DNA from: Paramarasmius palmivorus
Taxonomy: Eukaryota > Basidiomycota > Agaricomycetes > Agaricales > Marasmiaceae
Assembly (NCBI GenBank): GCA_037176845.1
Contig: JAYKXP010000332.1
Location: 1-25,285 of the forward strand
Length of the DNA: 25,285 bases
Direction of reading: 5' to 3'
Shown piece by piece: positions 1 through 9,967 of this stretch; position 1 is the first letter of the stretch, and every line of letters begins with the position of its first letter. The notes beneath the pieces were generated by a model. It saw only the letters and a list, made by a program, of their open reading frames with translations, had not been told where the DNA came from and made no database searches. The position numbers and the translations under genes are program-made.

Positions 1-1330
1 GATATCTCAGTTCTTATGCATAGTAACCGGTCTCTCATTCATTTATTGGTGAAACTAGGAGCAATCCCCAGGGCTCCATACAAAAAAAAAAAAAACCCCT
101 AAAAATGCGATATTATATGTATTTTTTTATGTAGCAACATCAGAATGTGTTCAAAAAAATGTTCTTTCAAAGTAGAAAGTGTAATTTGGGGTGCCTGAAA
201 CTCGATTCTGAACTCACCTGGTGCTGGGATTAGCTTCCCGATGAGATGCTATTCACTACACTGCCTGGTATACATAACTGTACAATAATAGGATTGAACA
301 AGGTGTTGCACATACAGAAGTGCTGGGCAGCTAATGTAGCTGTCAATCTATACATATGAAAGTGGGTTATGAACAAATGAATTAGCTCATCCCATCATTC
401 CCAGTTGGGTGTAGTATATTAATGTCAAAAAAAGCGAATTTAAAGCTGTAATCAAACTTGGAAAAAATAGGCAGCTCTCCAGGAGTGTAAACCAGGCAAG
501 GGGACATAAATATCATCTCTGATCTACAATATCTAAGCCCCAGCTGCACTACATCCCATCCTGTAAATTAATCTTCCCCTAATTTCGGAGATTTTCAGTA
601 TTTTTGATATTTAAGCACCATTTCCCACTAATCTATGTACTATTTGGTGTGCCCAGCTTGTATTAGATGTATCTAGGTCCTCCAACTTACCTTACATGTC
701 AAATCTGGCCTATAGCCCAAGATCCAATAGGGCCATTTGTCCAGAATTACCATATTTGGACCGCTATTTTTTTTGCATTCCCCTGCCCCCAATTGCAGGG
801 CATGCTTTTAGAACATACTAGAACATATCCCTCAAAAATGCGTTTTTTATCGCCCCCCAGCATGCCCAATAGCCCCCCAATGATTTGATTCCAGGTGAAA
901 AAGTGAGTAAGGCCACCTTCCATTTTGGGAAGCCAAAAGCGGAGTATGGAGGCAATCAGGAGGCAAGCCAAATGGGTCAGGAATGTGGGAATAATTTTCC
1001 TGTCAAAAAAGCGCCAAAAAAGCGCCCTGTTAAAGCTTTTCTAGGTTTTAGAAGCCCTCTTTATCCTAATTTGGAAAGTCAAAAAAGCGCACCATTTGAG
1101 ACCCTACAGTATATAATGGAAAATATACTTGATATAATCCCTAAAAGACTTACATATTCCCTTTATCACTGAGACTAGTGCCAAATGCTTACCCAGGATG
1201 AGCCCAGGGGACATTGCAAAGTGACTCGGGCACATTACCCAGGGCCTATTTGCAAAGGACCAGCCAGCGCGGTGTGGAAAGCTGTTATGGTGCTTCAGAA
1301 TTCCCCATAGACAGTCCTGTTACTGACGCC
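1..1330. other. A/T-rich non-coding region with recurring oligo-A/GCGC motif
   Basis: No convincing coding sequence on either strand; the open frames here are short and of low-complexity composition. The stretch is richer in A and T than the rest of the window. A short motif of the form GTCAAAAAAGCG recurs at about 424-436, 1002-1014 and 1078-1090, with a further CAAAAAAGCGCC copy directly after the second (1015-1026). Related AAAAATGCG strings occur near 104 and 834. This could be the body of a non-autonomous mobile element or simply old intergenic DNA. No terminal repeats or target duplication could be delimited. Confidence 0.4.
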
Positions 1331-4035
1331 TTGGTTTAGCTTTGGTGTATGCCATTCGACACCCGAGAAACGTCATAGGTCCAATGAAGCCCCTCCTGCA
1401 TAAACCGAAACTGACACAAGGGCGGCTCAGTTCGGAAATGCCATTGCAGATCCAATTTCTGGGTGTTCTTGAGCTTTGGCAATTCGTTGGACCCTGTTGC
1501 TGCTTGTCCCTGTTATTGGCAAGACTTGGCTGATCTCAATCATTACTCCGTCTACGGTTTGATGGAGTACTGTCGCCTGCATTGCACTGCGCAGTGCCAG
1601 TTCATCACGTTCTCCGTCACAGTTTATACGATTGCCTTCTCGCATCGTTTCCATAGTCGATTTTGGACGCCTGTCACTACCACCTTCACACTGTTGCGCC
1701 CTGCTGACCGTTGCTGTGGACCTACTTCTTCATGTATCATATGAAAACGGTTTTTTATGTGGTCTCACCAAGAAATGTTATATTTCCCCAACGAGTATGA
1801 CTTTCATCATGCGGAATTTTTCAAATAGCTTTTGTGTGGTATTAATCATTTTCAACTCCGTGCCTGTCGCAGATTCAATTAACGGGCTCCGGTTCAGGTT
1901 GGCCTCGGGTTATTCACGAGTAGTATATGTGTGTGTCCATCGCCTGACCTGATTATAAATTCCCTCTTCGTCTAGCTCTCACAGCGCTTTTCGTTTGCCT
2001 CCGTCTCATTGCTAGCTTTCTGCTAGCTTCTTCTTCTTCGACACTCATGAGCGCACGGATGCCGCAAATCATTCCGATTTCGACGTGCCAGAGGAAGGTC
2101 AAGGGATGCCTTCTAGAAAAGATTCGAATCTGGCCCCGTTCCATGATACTAATTTCTCTCGATGACAGCCTCCGAATGTGAGTTTTTTTTTTCGCTCATA
2201 ACCCAATTTCGTAGACGTACGACCAAACTGATTTCTTGACATTCACCTCGAACATCAGCTATCGTTTGATGATGGAAGTATTTTCGACATCGATGGCCAG
2301 GCGGATGGATGCTTTGCGAGGACTGCGAGAAGACCTGATTCTACGAACGTCAGATTATTGCGTTGAAGCACACCGCAGACTCGCGTTGTCATTCCCTTCT
2401 GCTTTTGATGCTACGCTCGATGTCCGTGCCTTTTGCCGATTGCGTTCCTCAGTGGATTCCAACTGAACCGGGCTGATTGGGACTATTGTGAAGCGTTTGG
2501 AGAGATGGGCCTCGTGGAATACGTGTCGGATGCTATTTGTCCGTATGCGCTTTTCTGTGTCATGACCGAGCGTTCTATTCATTTCTTAACAGATCTATTG
2601 TATCATCGAGGGACAATCCTCAAGAATCTCATCTGTTCTCCTACAACCAATAGTAACCGGGACCATCGAAAGTGATTTTCAACGCTTTACTGCGACCATA
2701 ACTGTGCTCGGACTTTGTAGCTGAGTGGGAGATGGTTCGTCTCAAGACGTCCATTGAATCGGCGGTCATTCGCTACCTTGCCTTTGCTCTTTCCCTGTAC
2801 TCTGTGGGCACAAATGCTGAGCATCTCGTCTTGGATATGTTAAGTCACCATCGCTTATCCGGATCCTTAGTCGCTACGCTGTGCACGCGATTGCAATGCT
2901 CACAGCCTTTGTGTCAATGCCTGTGAACATCATCTGGATTGCTGCTAAAGTATTTTTGGGGCTCTATAGGAGACTTTTCGAGCTAATTTTCATCACATGT
3001 CTGTACTTACACATGAATATCTATGCGATTTTAGTCGCCCACCTTCTTTGTGATTTGCTCGATGGTGTTTACTGGAGAGGTCAGAAAAAATCCGTTTCAC
3101 ACTCACTCACGTCACAGCTTCAACGACTATGTTCTCTTCTAGTCCCTACAGTTCACACGGTGAGATATGGTCGAAATTTTCAAGCATTGCCGGGGGTACC
3201 CTTTGGCCCCCACGCTCATCCTTTATCAGCAGCTCCCGAGCCTATCTCTGATTATTCGAGGTATGCTAAATCTTGGAGAACCATTTCTCCCTAGTGATCC
3301 CTCTCTATGGGCATATTCGAAGCCTATTGCTAAGACCTAGCAGAATACAGGACTGGACGATGTCCTATAGGCAATGGCTCTGCTCCGCAGCATTGGAACT
3401 CGAGCCGGCTTCCATTATTTTTGCCCCTGTAGATCTAACTCCCATTCTCACACGGTAGCTCGAAAAGGCTAAGTAAACGTTATTTCTGTCTATGCTCCGG
3501 TTGGCGAGGCTCTCGCCAGTGGGCATACCGGAGCTGTTAGTTTTCGCCTCAATGGTTTCAACCACATCGCTTGTTACTGCTGGATACCACTCCAACCTCC
3601 AGAATTCCTTATGCATAACTCAAAACGATTCCCAATGTGCGGATAGGCTCTTTCAGAGCACCTGTGGTTCTGTTATGATACGCAGCCCTGCTTTGCTGAG
3701 TGATACATTGGATACCGGTCTGACATGCATCCTCGGTGCTTCCATCGTTCCTGACATCGACTGTTCGCTTTCACACAGTGCGTGGTCCAATATCGGCACA
3801 GATATGCGATATCCGTGCCAGTTCTGGTGTTACCCCTACATATTCGCCGAACAGCCGGACGAAATTCATAGAATCAGTTCGCTCAAGACTTTCTCTCCTA
3901 GAGTGCTATTCTGTCTGCAATTCACTCTACAGATTCAGTAGAGTCCCTGCGGTTTCAACCATCTCAAAACGTCGAGAATTCAATCTACAGTTTCCTACTT
4001 ACGATCACAATCGGGTCTGAGCATTCCGGAGTATC
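1331..4035. other. Stretch without a supportable gene; scattered broken frames
   Basis: The plus strand is pyrimidine-rich. Frames of 60-150 codons open and close without a consistent start, splice pattern or motif. A plausible start with donor and acceptor appears near 2163-2215 (a few codons, then a GTGAGT donor, a T-run and a TAG acceptor), but the sequence downstream is interrupted by stops in all frames. Together with the better fragments at about 4036-4400 and 5795-6340, this could be the decayed front part of one or more F-box-type genes. No F-box itself could be identified. Confidence 0.3.
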
Positions 4036-4400
4036 TGTTCGGGATACCTGCGTTTCTTGACAGTCCCGTATCTCCAAGAACTGGTTGTCGATGATAAAGA
4101 TTTGCTCATTTCACATGTGTCCAATCTGTTGCGTCAATCATCGTGTCACCCCACCAAGCTAGTCATCGGTGCGGTGAACAGATTGTCAAATGTCGACTGT
4201 GATGATTTTCTGCAGACGCTGCAAGTTTTTTGCACCGCATTACAGGAGTTACACATCTCGGCCTCTCTCTCCTCACCGGCCTCGGACACTGATATCACGA
4301 CTCCGACTATCCCGCTTTCACGACAGCCTTTCCATTCCCTTCGCAGAATTCACTGCACGGGCAGTTCGTGGATTGATTTCGTCGTTTTTCAACGCGATAT
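4036..4400 (+). pseudogene. F-box/LRR-like protein fragment, decayed
   Basis: About 120 codons are open in one frame and read like the leucine-rich tail of agaricomycete F-box proteins. A LRFLTVPYLQEL strand comes first, then a stretch around HVSNLLRQSSCHPTKL typical of the segment listing LL..S.C..T.L. After that comes a LQTLQVFCTALQELHIS repeat-like segment. In intact relatives these repeats follow an N-terminal F-box that links the protein to SCF ubiquitin ligases. No F-box, start codon or intact upstream exon is visible, and the frame runs into the C-rich tract at 4408 where it encodes only proline-rich low complexity. I read it as a relic; resemblance is from pattern recognition only. 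Confidence 0.35.
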
Positions 4401-4407
4401 TAGACTG

Positions 4408-4505
4408 CCCCCCACCCACCCCCCCCCCCCACCCCCCCCCCCCTTTTTACCCCCCCCCCCCCCCCCCCCCCCCCCCATATTTATATACCCCACCCCACCC
4501 CCCCC
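4408..4505. repeat. Homopolymeric C-rich tract
   Basis: Nearly 100 bases composed of C-runs broken by single A residues, one run of five T and a short A/T island (ATATTTATATA, about 4477-4487). The longest run, 4451-4476, is 26 C. The minus strand therefore has many long G-runs able to form G-quadruplexes and the plus strand could form an i-motif. The A/T island between two C blocks resembles a TATA sequence, but nothing suggests transcription starts there. Run lengths in such tracts are prone to sequencing and assembly error. Confidence 0.9.
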
Positions 4506-5794
4506 TATCATTGATGCACCTGCATATCCGGAACACTAGATTCTCAAATCCATGCCGTGTCTTCTCTCAGTCATTTGCCTACTAGGCGCTGTCCGCAGTG
4601 CCCCTTGCATCAAGTAGCTGTATGGGTCGGATCTGTCTCCTTCTCCTGTCCTCAAACGGTATCGTTCAGCTTCCTTGTGTCCAAACCGTGCACGAGTTAT
4701 CTTTGTAAGCGCAGAATGTTCTTTTGGTTAGCGGAGCTAAATCCGTCTAGAACTTATTTCTTGAAGAAGACGAAGCCATGAGTCACGGACGCCTGCTAAG
4801 CGCTAATGGCCAGGACCTCGAAATACTTCTAACTGTTTGGAATTCCTGGTCTCCTGTCAAAATGCCACCTAGTTTTTGCTTCCGCATTTACTTCCTCAAT
4901 TTCATATCCGAGTGGTCGGTCGCTAACGTACCCCAGCCAATTTTGCGTCCGCTCTAGCAGCTCATGACATCTGTAGAGACTTTGTTCTGGAATTATAACC
5001 GGTCATTTGTCGTGTTCTCTCCTCTGTGTAGACGACATGTTAAAAGGCACGTCCTGTTGCCTCCTCCGGAACCTCCAACCTGTTCCAAAATGGACAACTC
5101 ATCGCTTGCTCTAACTCTTCCGCCTCTATCTCCGTCTCCGTACTCCTACAAAGTCTTTGAACCTGTAGGGGGGCATTCGTTTCGTCGTCCTTTGCCGATG
5201 GAATTGATTGCTCGCGTAAATATGCGAGACTTTCTTACTATGTGCTCCCAACGGCCAGCGCAGGGCGGTGCTTCTTCTGTGCCGAGACCTCACTATAAGG
5301 GTACGTCAAGTTTGATATTCACACGAAATTTTATCTCAAGAGAACTTATTGACTTTACCGTTTCTATATGCCTTCTCCGCGTGCGGACCTTCAGGGCTAT
5401 ACGTTCGCTATACTTGGTCCACTTCTTCGTACCCGGAACTCTGCCAATCCCACCCAACTAACATCAAAAAGACTGGAGTTTGTTTTCCGTTTTTTTTTTA
5501 TGTTCCCTGACGTCTACCCATATGGCACCAGGGCCGCTTTCAGGGCGAATACTTGATCGATACCAAGAGCGAGATTGTCGCCTGGCAAATCACATCTTAA
5601 GGATGTGCTCGCGCTTTGTGCGCCAGTAGTGTTGAGGATCGGGGGAATTTGTGGCGGCATGCACCCCATGATCTCCACTGTCTTCGCACGTTACCTTCCC
5701 AACTCTCCACTTCTTGATAGCTCCTACTGTGTTGTTCTTGATGAAGACACACCACTCGCTTCTACCGACAAGGTTCTAAAGGTCTTCCGAAACC
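4506..5794. other. Stretch without a supportable gene
   Basis: Broken plus-strand frames only. The longest (about 4964-5461) contains a proline/serine-rich stretch and no recognisable domain. The sequence just after the C-tract (about 4506-4580) continues with a leucine/histidine-containing segment that could be the displaced continuation of the F-box/LRR-like fragment before the tract. I cannot support a gene here. Confidence 0.3.
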
Positions 5795-6340
5795 GTGGAG
5801 AAGACTTATGTCGCATCACCACGCTGTCTCGCCGACCACATCATCATCAACCATTGGTCGTCTTTGACGCGACTTTGGTGCTTATCGACGCGGAGGGAGG
5901 TCTTCGCTGAGCATCCCCTGTCTACCACTCTGTCCCATTTGCCATCCATTCGCGAACTCAGCCTCGCATTCCGAACAGACGCTTGCCAGTTCTATCTTGA
6001 CTTCCTTGAGAAGTTTCAAGTACCTGACGGAGTGGCTGCCTGCGTAATTGTCATGCATTACTGCTGGAGCGTCAATAGCACCCTCTTCGCACCGTTTCCC
6101 CCGGCGTCTTATAACTACCACCCTAAGCTCCTTTTCGCCAGCAAAGAAGAGCCGTACTTTTTCGCTGAAGCATTCCCTGCGCCTCGTGCTGTTCGTCATC
6201 TTAACGGCATGACCTTGATATACAACGAGGTCGACACCTGGGATGGTTTTTGGACGGCCGCAATTGCGAAGTTATTTGCGAAGCCTGATTATCTCGAGGT
6301 GTCGGATCAGACTGCAGCCATTGTCAGGCAATCTGCTTAA
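5795..6340 (+). pseudogene. Possible F-box/LRR C-terminal fragment
   Basis: The longest uninterrupted frame of the left 9 kb, about 180 codons ending at a TAA at 6338-6340. The part from about 5900 onward looks like real coding sequence: it has a HLPSIRELSL segment, mixed amphipathic composition and tryptophans near the end (TWDGFWTAAIAKL). The LPSIREL pattern is common in leucine-rich agaric F-box proteins. There is no clear start, and upstream frames (5575-5910) overlap it in another register, as expected of a frameshifted or multi-exon relic. It could alternatively be the last exon of a lineage-specific gene. Confidence 0.35.
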
Positions 6341-6367
6341 AGTGTAATAAACTGGGACCATTTGCTT

Positions 6368-6496
6368 CTTCCTCATATCGATGTCTGCATTGTACGATTA
6401 TTCTGTATTATTATTGACTCCTTGTCCCTCCCGCCTCTTCCTCTATTGATGTCTGCGTTATACGATTTCTCTGTACTATCCTTCTCCTTCCTGCCT
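6368..6496. repeat. Imperfect tandem duplication in a CT-rich stretch
   Basis: Two consecutive units of about 69 and 60 bases share CTTCCTC, GATGTCTGC, TACGATT and TCTGTA blocks in the same order and both end in CTGCCT/CCGCCT. The duplication lies just downstream of the 5795-6340 reading frame in strongly pyrimidine-rich sequence. Confidence 0.5.
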
Positions 6497-9165
6497 CAAT
6501 CCTTTTCGATCGTATTGATCTTCTCCGCTTTGGCTTCTCCTTGTATTCGACTTTTTTGCACTCTATCATCTGTCTCATATGTACCTCTTCCTGTCCTCGT
6601 CTCTTTCTTGTTCCCTATGCCTCGGTTTATTTTTCGTATGCCTTTCAGTATGTTCGTTTCCCTCCTCGGACTCGTTTTCATCGCGTACCTCTTAATTCCG
6701 TCTGAGTCTCCTGACTCGCTCTATCATGAATAAATCAATTTTCAATATACTCTGGATTTTGTACTACCCAGGGCGAGCAATTGTCCGATCCCCCTGTCTG
6801 ATCGCGAAATGCTTTCTCTTTCATCCCAGCCCAAACCCAAACGTCTCTTTCGTTCGCCCTTCTCCCAATCACAAAATTATCGTGCACGAAATCAAAAGAA
6901 AAATACTTCCATTTCGGGCTTCGAACCCTCTCCGCCTCTGGCAAAGATTGGAGCTCTCCCGCCAGATCATAGAACAGAAGGTAACTGGCATACGCGTCCT
7001 GCGCTGCATCTGCTTATCACTATTGTCAGTAATAGGTTCCTTTGCACCATGCAGTGTAATCGTACACTCCACCTGCTCCATTGTAAGCGGCACTTGTTCC
7101 CAGTTGCTGACAGTTATGCGACCTTTCTGCATCGTCGTTCCTCGGAAGATACTCATCAGCCTGGCCAAGCCGACTGGCTGTTTATACATGCCCTGTGGAA
7201 CAGAGTGTCGACATGGGATTCGACGCTAGAAGACATGCGTCCACTCTTATATATTTCCTTTCCGTCCTAGTAAAAGGCCACTTGAATCTACGCATCGAGC
7301 GAGTAAACTCAAGTCGATACAAGATCTGACAGATACATGCCAACTTTCGTATATTCGTTTTTGCGTCTCCTAGATGCCCGATGAGATTATTACTCTCCTA
7401 CGCGATCTAATGGCTTGCCTTGAATTGCCCACGCCGCTTTTAATGATTTTCAGCGTCTTCTAGAATACTTCGCTGACTCTCGGGAAATACTGAGTAAATA
7501 ACCTCGCTTGAATTTTTGGCATCGTCGAAGCGAAGGTGGTCACTCACCTCCGATTACAAGCTCAGATGCACTACATAATACATCTTCTTCTGTTGCAAGC
7601 TGAAGCACTGCAACTGGGTTTTCTCGGTCGTCCCTCGACGTTCGATGGTTTCCATTCCACGGTCCATGCCGACGTGGAACCCGATCCGTCGGCTGTTGTG
7701 TTGCAAAAAAAACCGATTTTGTCGTTGGTAAAGTTTAATGTGTGTGAGATAGTGTCGAGGAAACCTGGTTTCACTGTGATCGCTATTGAATGAGTCCGAT
7801 TAGATATATAGCAGTGCTTTCCTTTCAGAAAGTTCCGGTAGAAAATTCTCTGTTGGCACGTGGATCTCATGTGGTCGTCCTTCTTCTCAGGAATTCCGAA
7901 TTCCCTTTGGTCCCAGCATATCCTACGTCGACTTCATCTTCCCGCCCGTATAAAAAGGTAGCTTAACCCATGCTTGCTTCGCAATGAACATGACCCCTTC
8001 CTTTCAGATACAGACTCCAGGCGAATGCAAGCAGCCATTCGCGCGGCCCGTCTGTGAAACATAGGCCCACCATATCTGCAGAGTCACCCATTTCGCCATT
8101 CGGTGCTTTCCTGTAAAGAACTCGCGGATGGATTCGAGGTGGGTTGAAGAGAATTACACGTTCCCAATTCGGCAGCGATCGCTCCCACTTTGATCGGAAC
8201 TGTAGATCACGTCACCGACCTTGACCTGCCTCAAGTACGTTCTTCCTATCCATTTCACCACCGGATTGTCTTGACTATGCACTAGATTCCTCAGATTCCG
8301 ATCCTGTCGGAAGTTCGTCTGTGCTCACCGGACCTCAATCTCGAAAGTCGTCCTTTGTCTACCAGATTCAATTACGACTTCTCTACCTTATTCGAAAATC
8401 AAGTGTTTGCTGTGAACGGAATGCGTGTGCGCCTCGATATGTCCCCGAGCGATGTAAGCCAGATCGTACGTGCTTGTACTGAACATTTAATCACCATTGC
8501 CAGTTTCACGACGGCTTTGCGAATCTCGACCATTTTGGGATTACGAGTTCGAATGTTAATGAGACTCGTTCTTTATGGTGAGCCCAGGTGAAGCCGTCTA
8601 TTCAGGTATTTCTCCCACGAACGTTCTGCTATTTTTGGTCGGTTGATACGTTGTTCGGTTCCTTTGGGTCTGACAGTGACACGTTCTCCTTTTCCTTGGT
8701 TTCCTCGACTTATCGTGTTCGACTTTGCTTCTGGGAATCATTGGTTTTCAGCGTTTCCTTTTGGACCGGCGTAAGTAAGTTTTGTTTGGCGTCGGAGGGG
8801 CTGTTCGACTAATGGTCGTATTCTTATAGGTGGGGCGTTTCTGTCGACAGTGTTGCTGTATTCTGTTCGGCTGCTTGGGCTACAGACTTCATTCGGGTTA
8901 CAGCGTCACACAGAGACGGTGACTTACGGTGTTGGTGTTAGTGGGTCCTCGCTGGAGTATAAATGTTTGTGGTGAGCGAGAGATTGATGGTACTTCGTCT
9001 TGTCGGCTCAGACATTGTCTTCCAGTCCTATGTTGGCTACTGTGTCTGCAGTGTCAATGTGTGATGGCCGTTCGTCTTCTCGTGGTTGTTGTCTGCCGGT
9101 GCGTTTGGTAGGTGTGGGTTGCCGTTTATTCCGTTGACTTGTGTCTGTCTTAGAAAAGGATATGA
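6497..9165. other. Long stretch without a supportable gene
   Basis: No intact gene could be assembled. The part up to about 8.3 kb continues as pyrimidine-rich sequence with broken frames. A frame at about 8355-8591 (after a PILSEVRL-like stretch) has some leucine-rich character and may be another F-box/LRR relic. From about 8.6 kb the plus strand changes to G+T-rich sequence with T-rich, intron-like frames and no recognisable domain. Confidence 0.35.
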
Positions 9166-9354
9166 TTGACCATTACAATCGACTTAGTTTTTTCAAATGA
9201 GAGGCTCGATTTTCACGAAGAAATAGCGGAGGTGATCGAGCGTTTAACGTTGGAGCAGCAGGATGCATTGATTGTACTTTTGCGTATGCTTGAGGAAGGC
9301 GAGTCCGTGTTCAATCCATCATGTATTCTTGCATTGAGGTTATTCTTACGTTAG
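9166..9354 (+). CDS. Short ORF, uncharacterised, possibly an orphan exon
   Basis: Sixty-two codons. The central part, roughly residues 13-45, is a strongly helical acidic segment (EEIAEVIERLTLEQQ then LIVLLRMLEEGE) that looks coding. The flanks do not. The initiator reported by frame is weak (TTG-type) and no ATG is obvious. It may be one surviving exon of a gene lost from this region or a chance frame. No function can be assigned. Confidence 0.2.
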   Translation: MTITIDLVFSNERLDFHEEIAEVIERLTLEQQDALIVLLRMLEEGESVFNPSCILALRLFLR

Positions 9355-9478
9355 GCGGGTTTCGGTTTTCGGGTCCCCTTCTGCACTCCGCAGAGGCTTT
9401 CAGGTGTTTCCAAAGGCCACACACGACGCTTTCGGTAATTGTATCGCAAAGCACACGAGTCGTGTTCAGAGGGAGAAA

Positions 9479-9574
9479 ATGATGTCTCATAAACTCCCTT
9501 GGGAGTGCTCCTGCGATGCTGTCAATGCGGGCACCCGGAACTGCGATGCCTGTGGATGGGAATGTGATAATTGA
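9479..9574 (+). CDS. Tiny ORF with RanBP2-like zinc-finger pattern
   Basis: Thirty-one residues from ATG to TGA, too short for a normal ORF cut-off. The sequence contains W-x-C-x-C-x3-N-x5-C-x2-C. This is close to the RanBP2-type zinc-finger signature W-x-C-x(2-4)-C-x3-N-x6-C-x2-C, but both spacers are one residue short. RanBP2 fingers bind ubiquitin or single-stranded RNA. It could be a real micropeptide, the last exon of a lost gene, or chance. It lies about 490 bases upstream of the MYND-finger gene on the same strand. Confidence 0.25.
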   Translation: MMSHKLPWECSCDAVNAGTRNCDACGWECDN

Positions 9575-9905
9575 TGCGTTGGGTGATCACGGTGTATTCG
9601 TGTCGAGCTTTGCAATGAATGTTTTGGGCTCGTTAGCTTTGGGCGTGGCGTGACGGGCTTCTTTGGCTGCGGTCTGTTCTCTGTTCTCTATTCGGGAATA
9701 GTTTGAGAAGGATTTACGTTTGCGGCTTTACCGAGTTACTAGGTTTTGTCGTAAGTGAGTGGACAGGTGGCCTTGGAGTGTTTGTTTCTGGTTGCGGTGG
9801 CGTTGGCTGTGGCGGTTCAGAGGCTAGTGAGTTAAAGCAATACTTTCCCCTCGTTTCTTCAAGTGCTTTCTAACTTCGCTGGGATATCTGCGGTTCCAGG
9901 TGATC

Positions 9906-9945
9906 CTTTTTTTTTCTTCTTTTTTGAAGTTTTTTTTTTTGTCTG
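9906..9945 (+). promoter_or_regulatory. Poly-T/pyrimidine tract before the MYND gene
   Basis: Two long T-runs separated by a few bases lie 20-60 bases upstream of the chosen MYND-gene start. Pyrimidine-rich tracts are common just upstream of start codons in fungal genes. A promoter or 5' leader role is inference. Confidence 0.3.
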
Positions 9946-9967
9946 CTTACTGACGTCGTATCGTAGC

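Noticed and set aside
4190..4585. Proline-rich proteins read through the C-tract in two frames
   Set aside because: The proline runs are a direct product of the homopolymer; all C-run frames give proline, so they are not evidence of a gene.
6891..6975. Possible minus-strand tRNA, suggested by a GGGTTCGAAGCCC T-arm-like string near 6912-6926
   Set aside because: Only three base pairs flank the TTCGAAG loop and no matching acceptor, D or anticodon arms could be folded around it.
9863..9967. Extended N-terminus of the MYND protein
   Set aside because: The extra 35 codons are mostly a phenylalanine run from T-tracts upstream of a better ATG at 9968.
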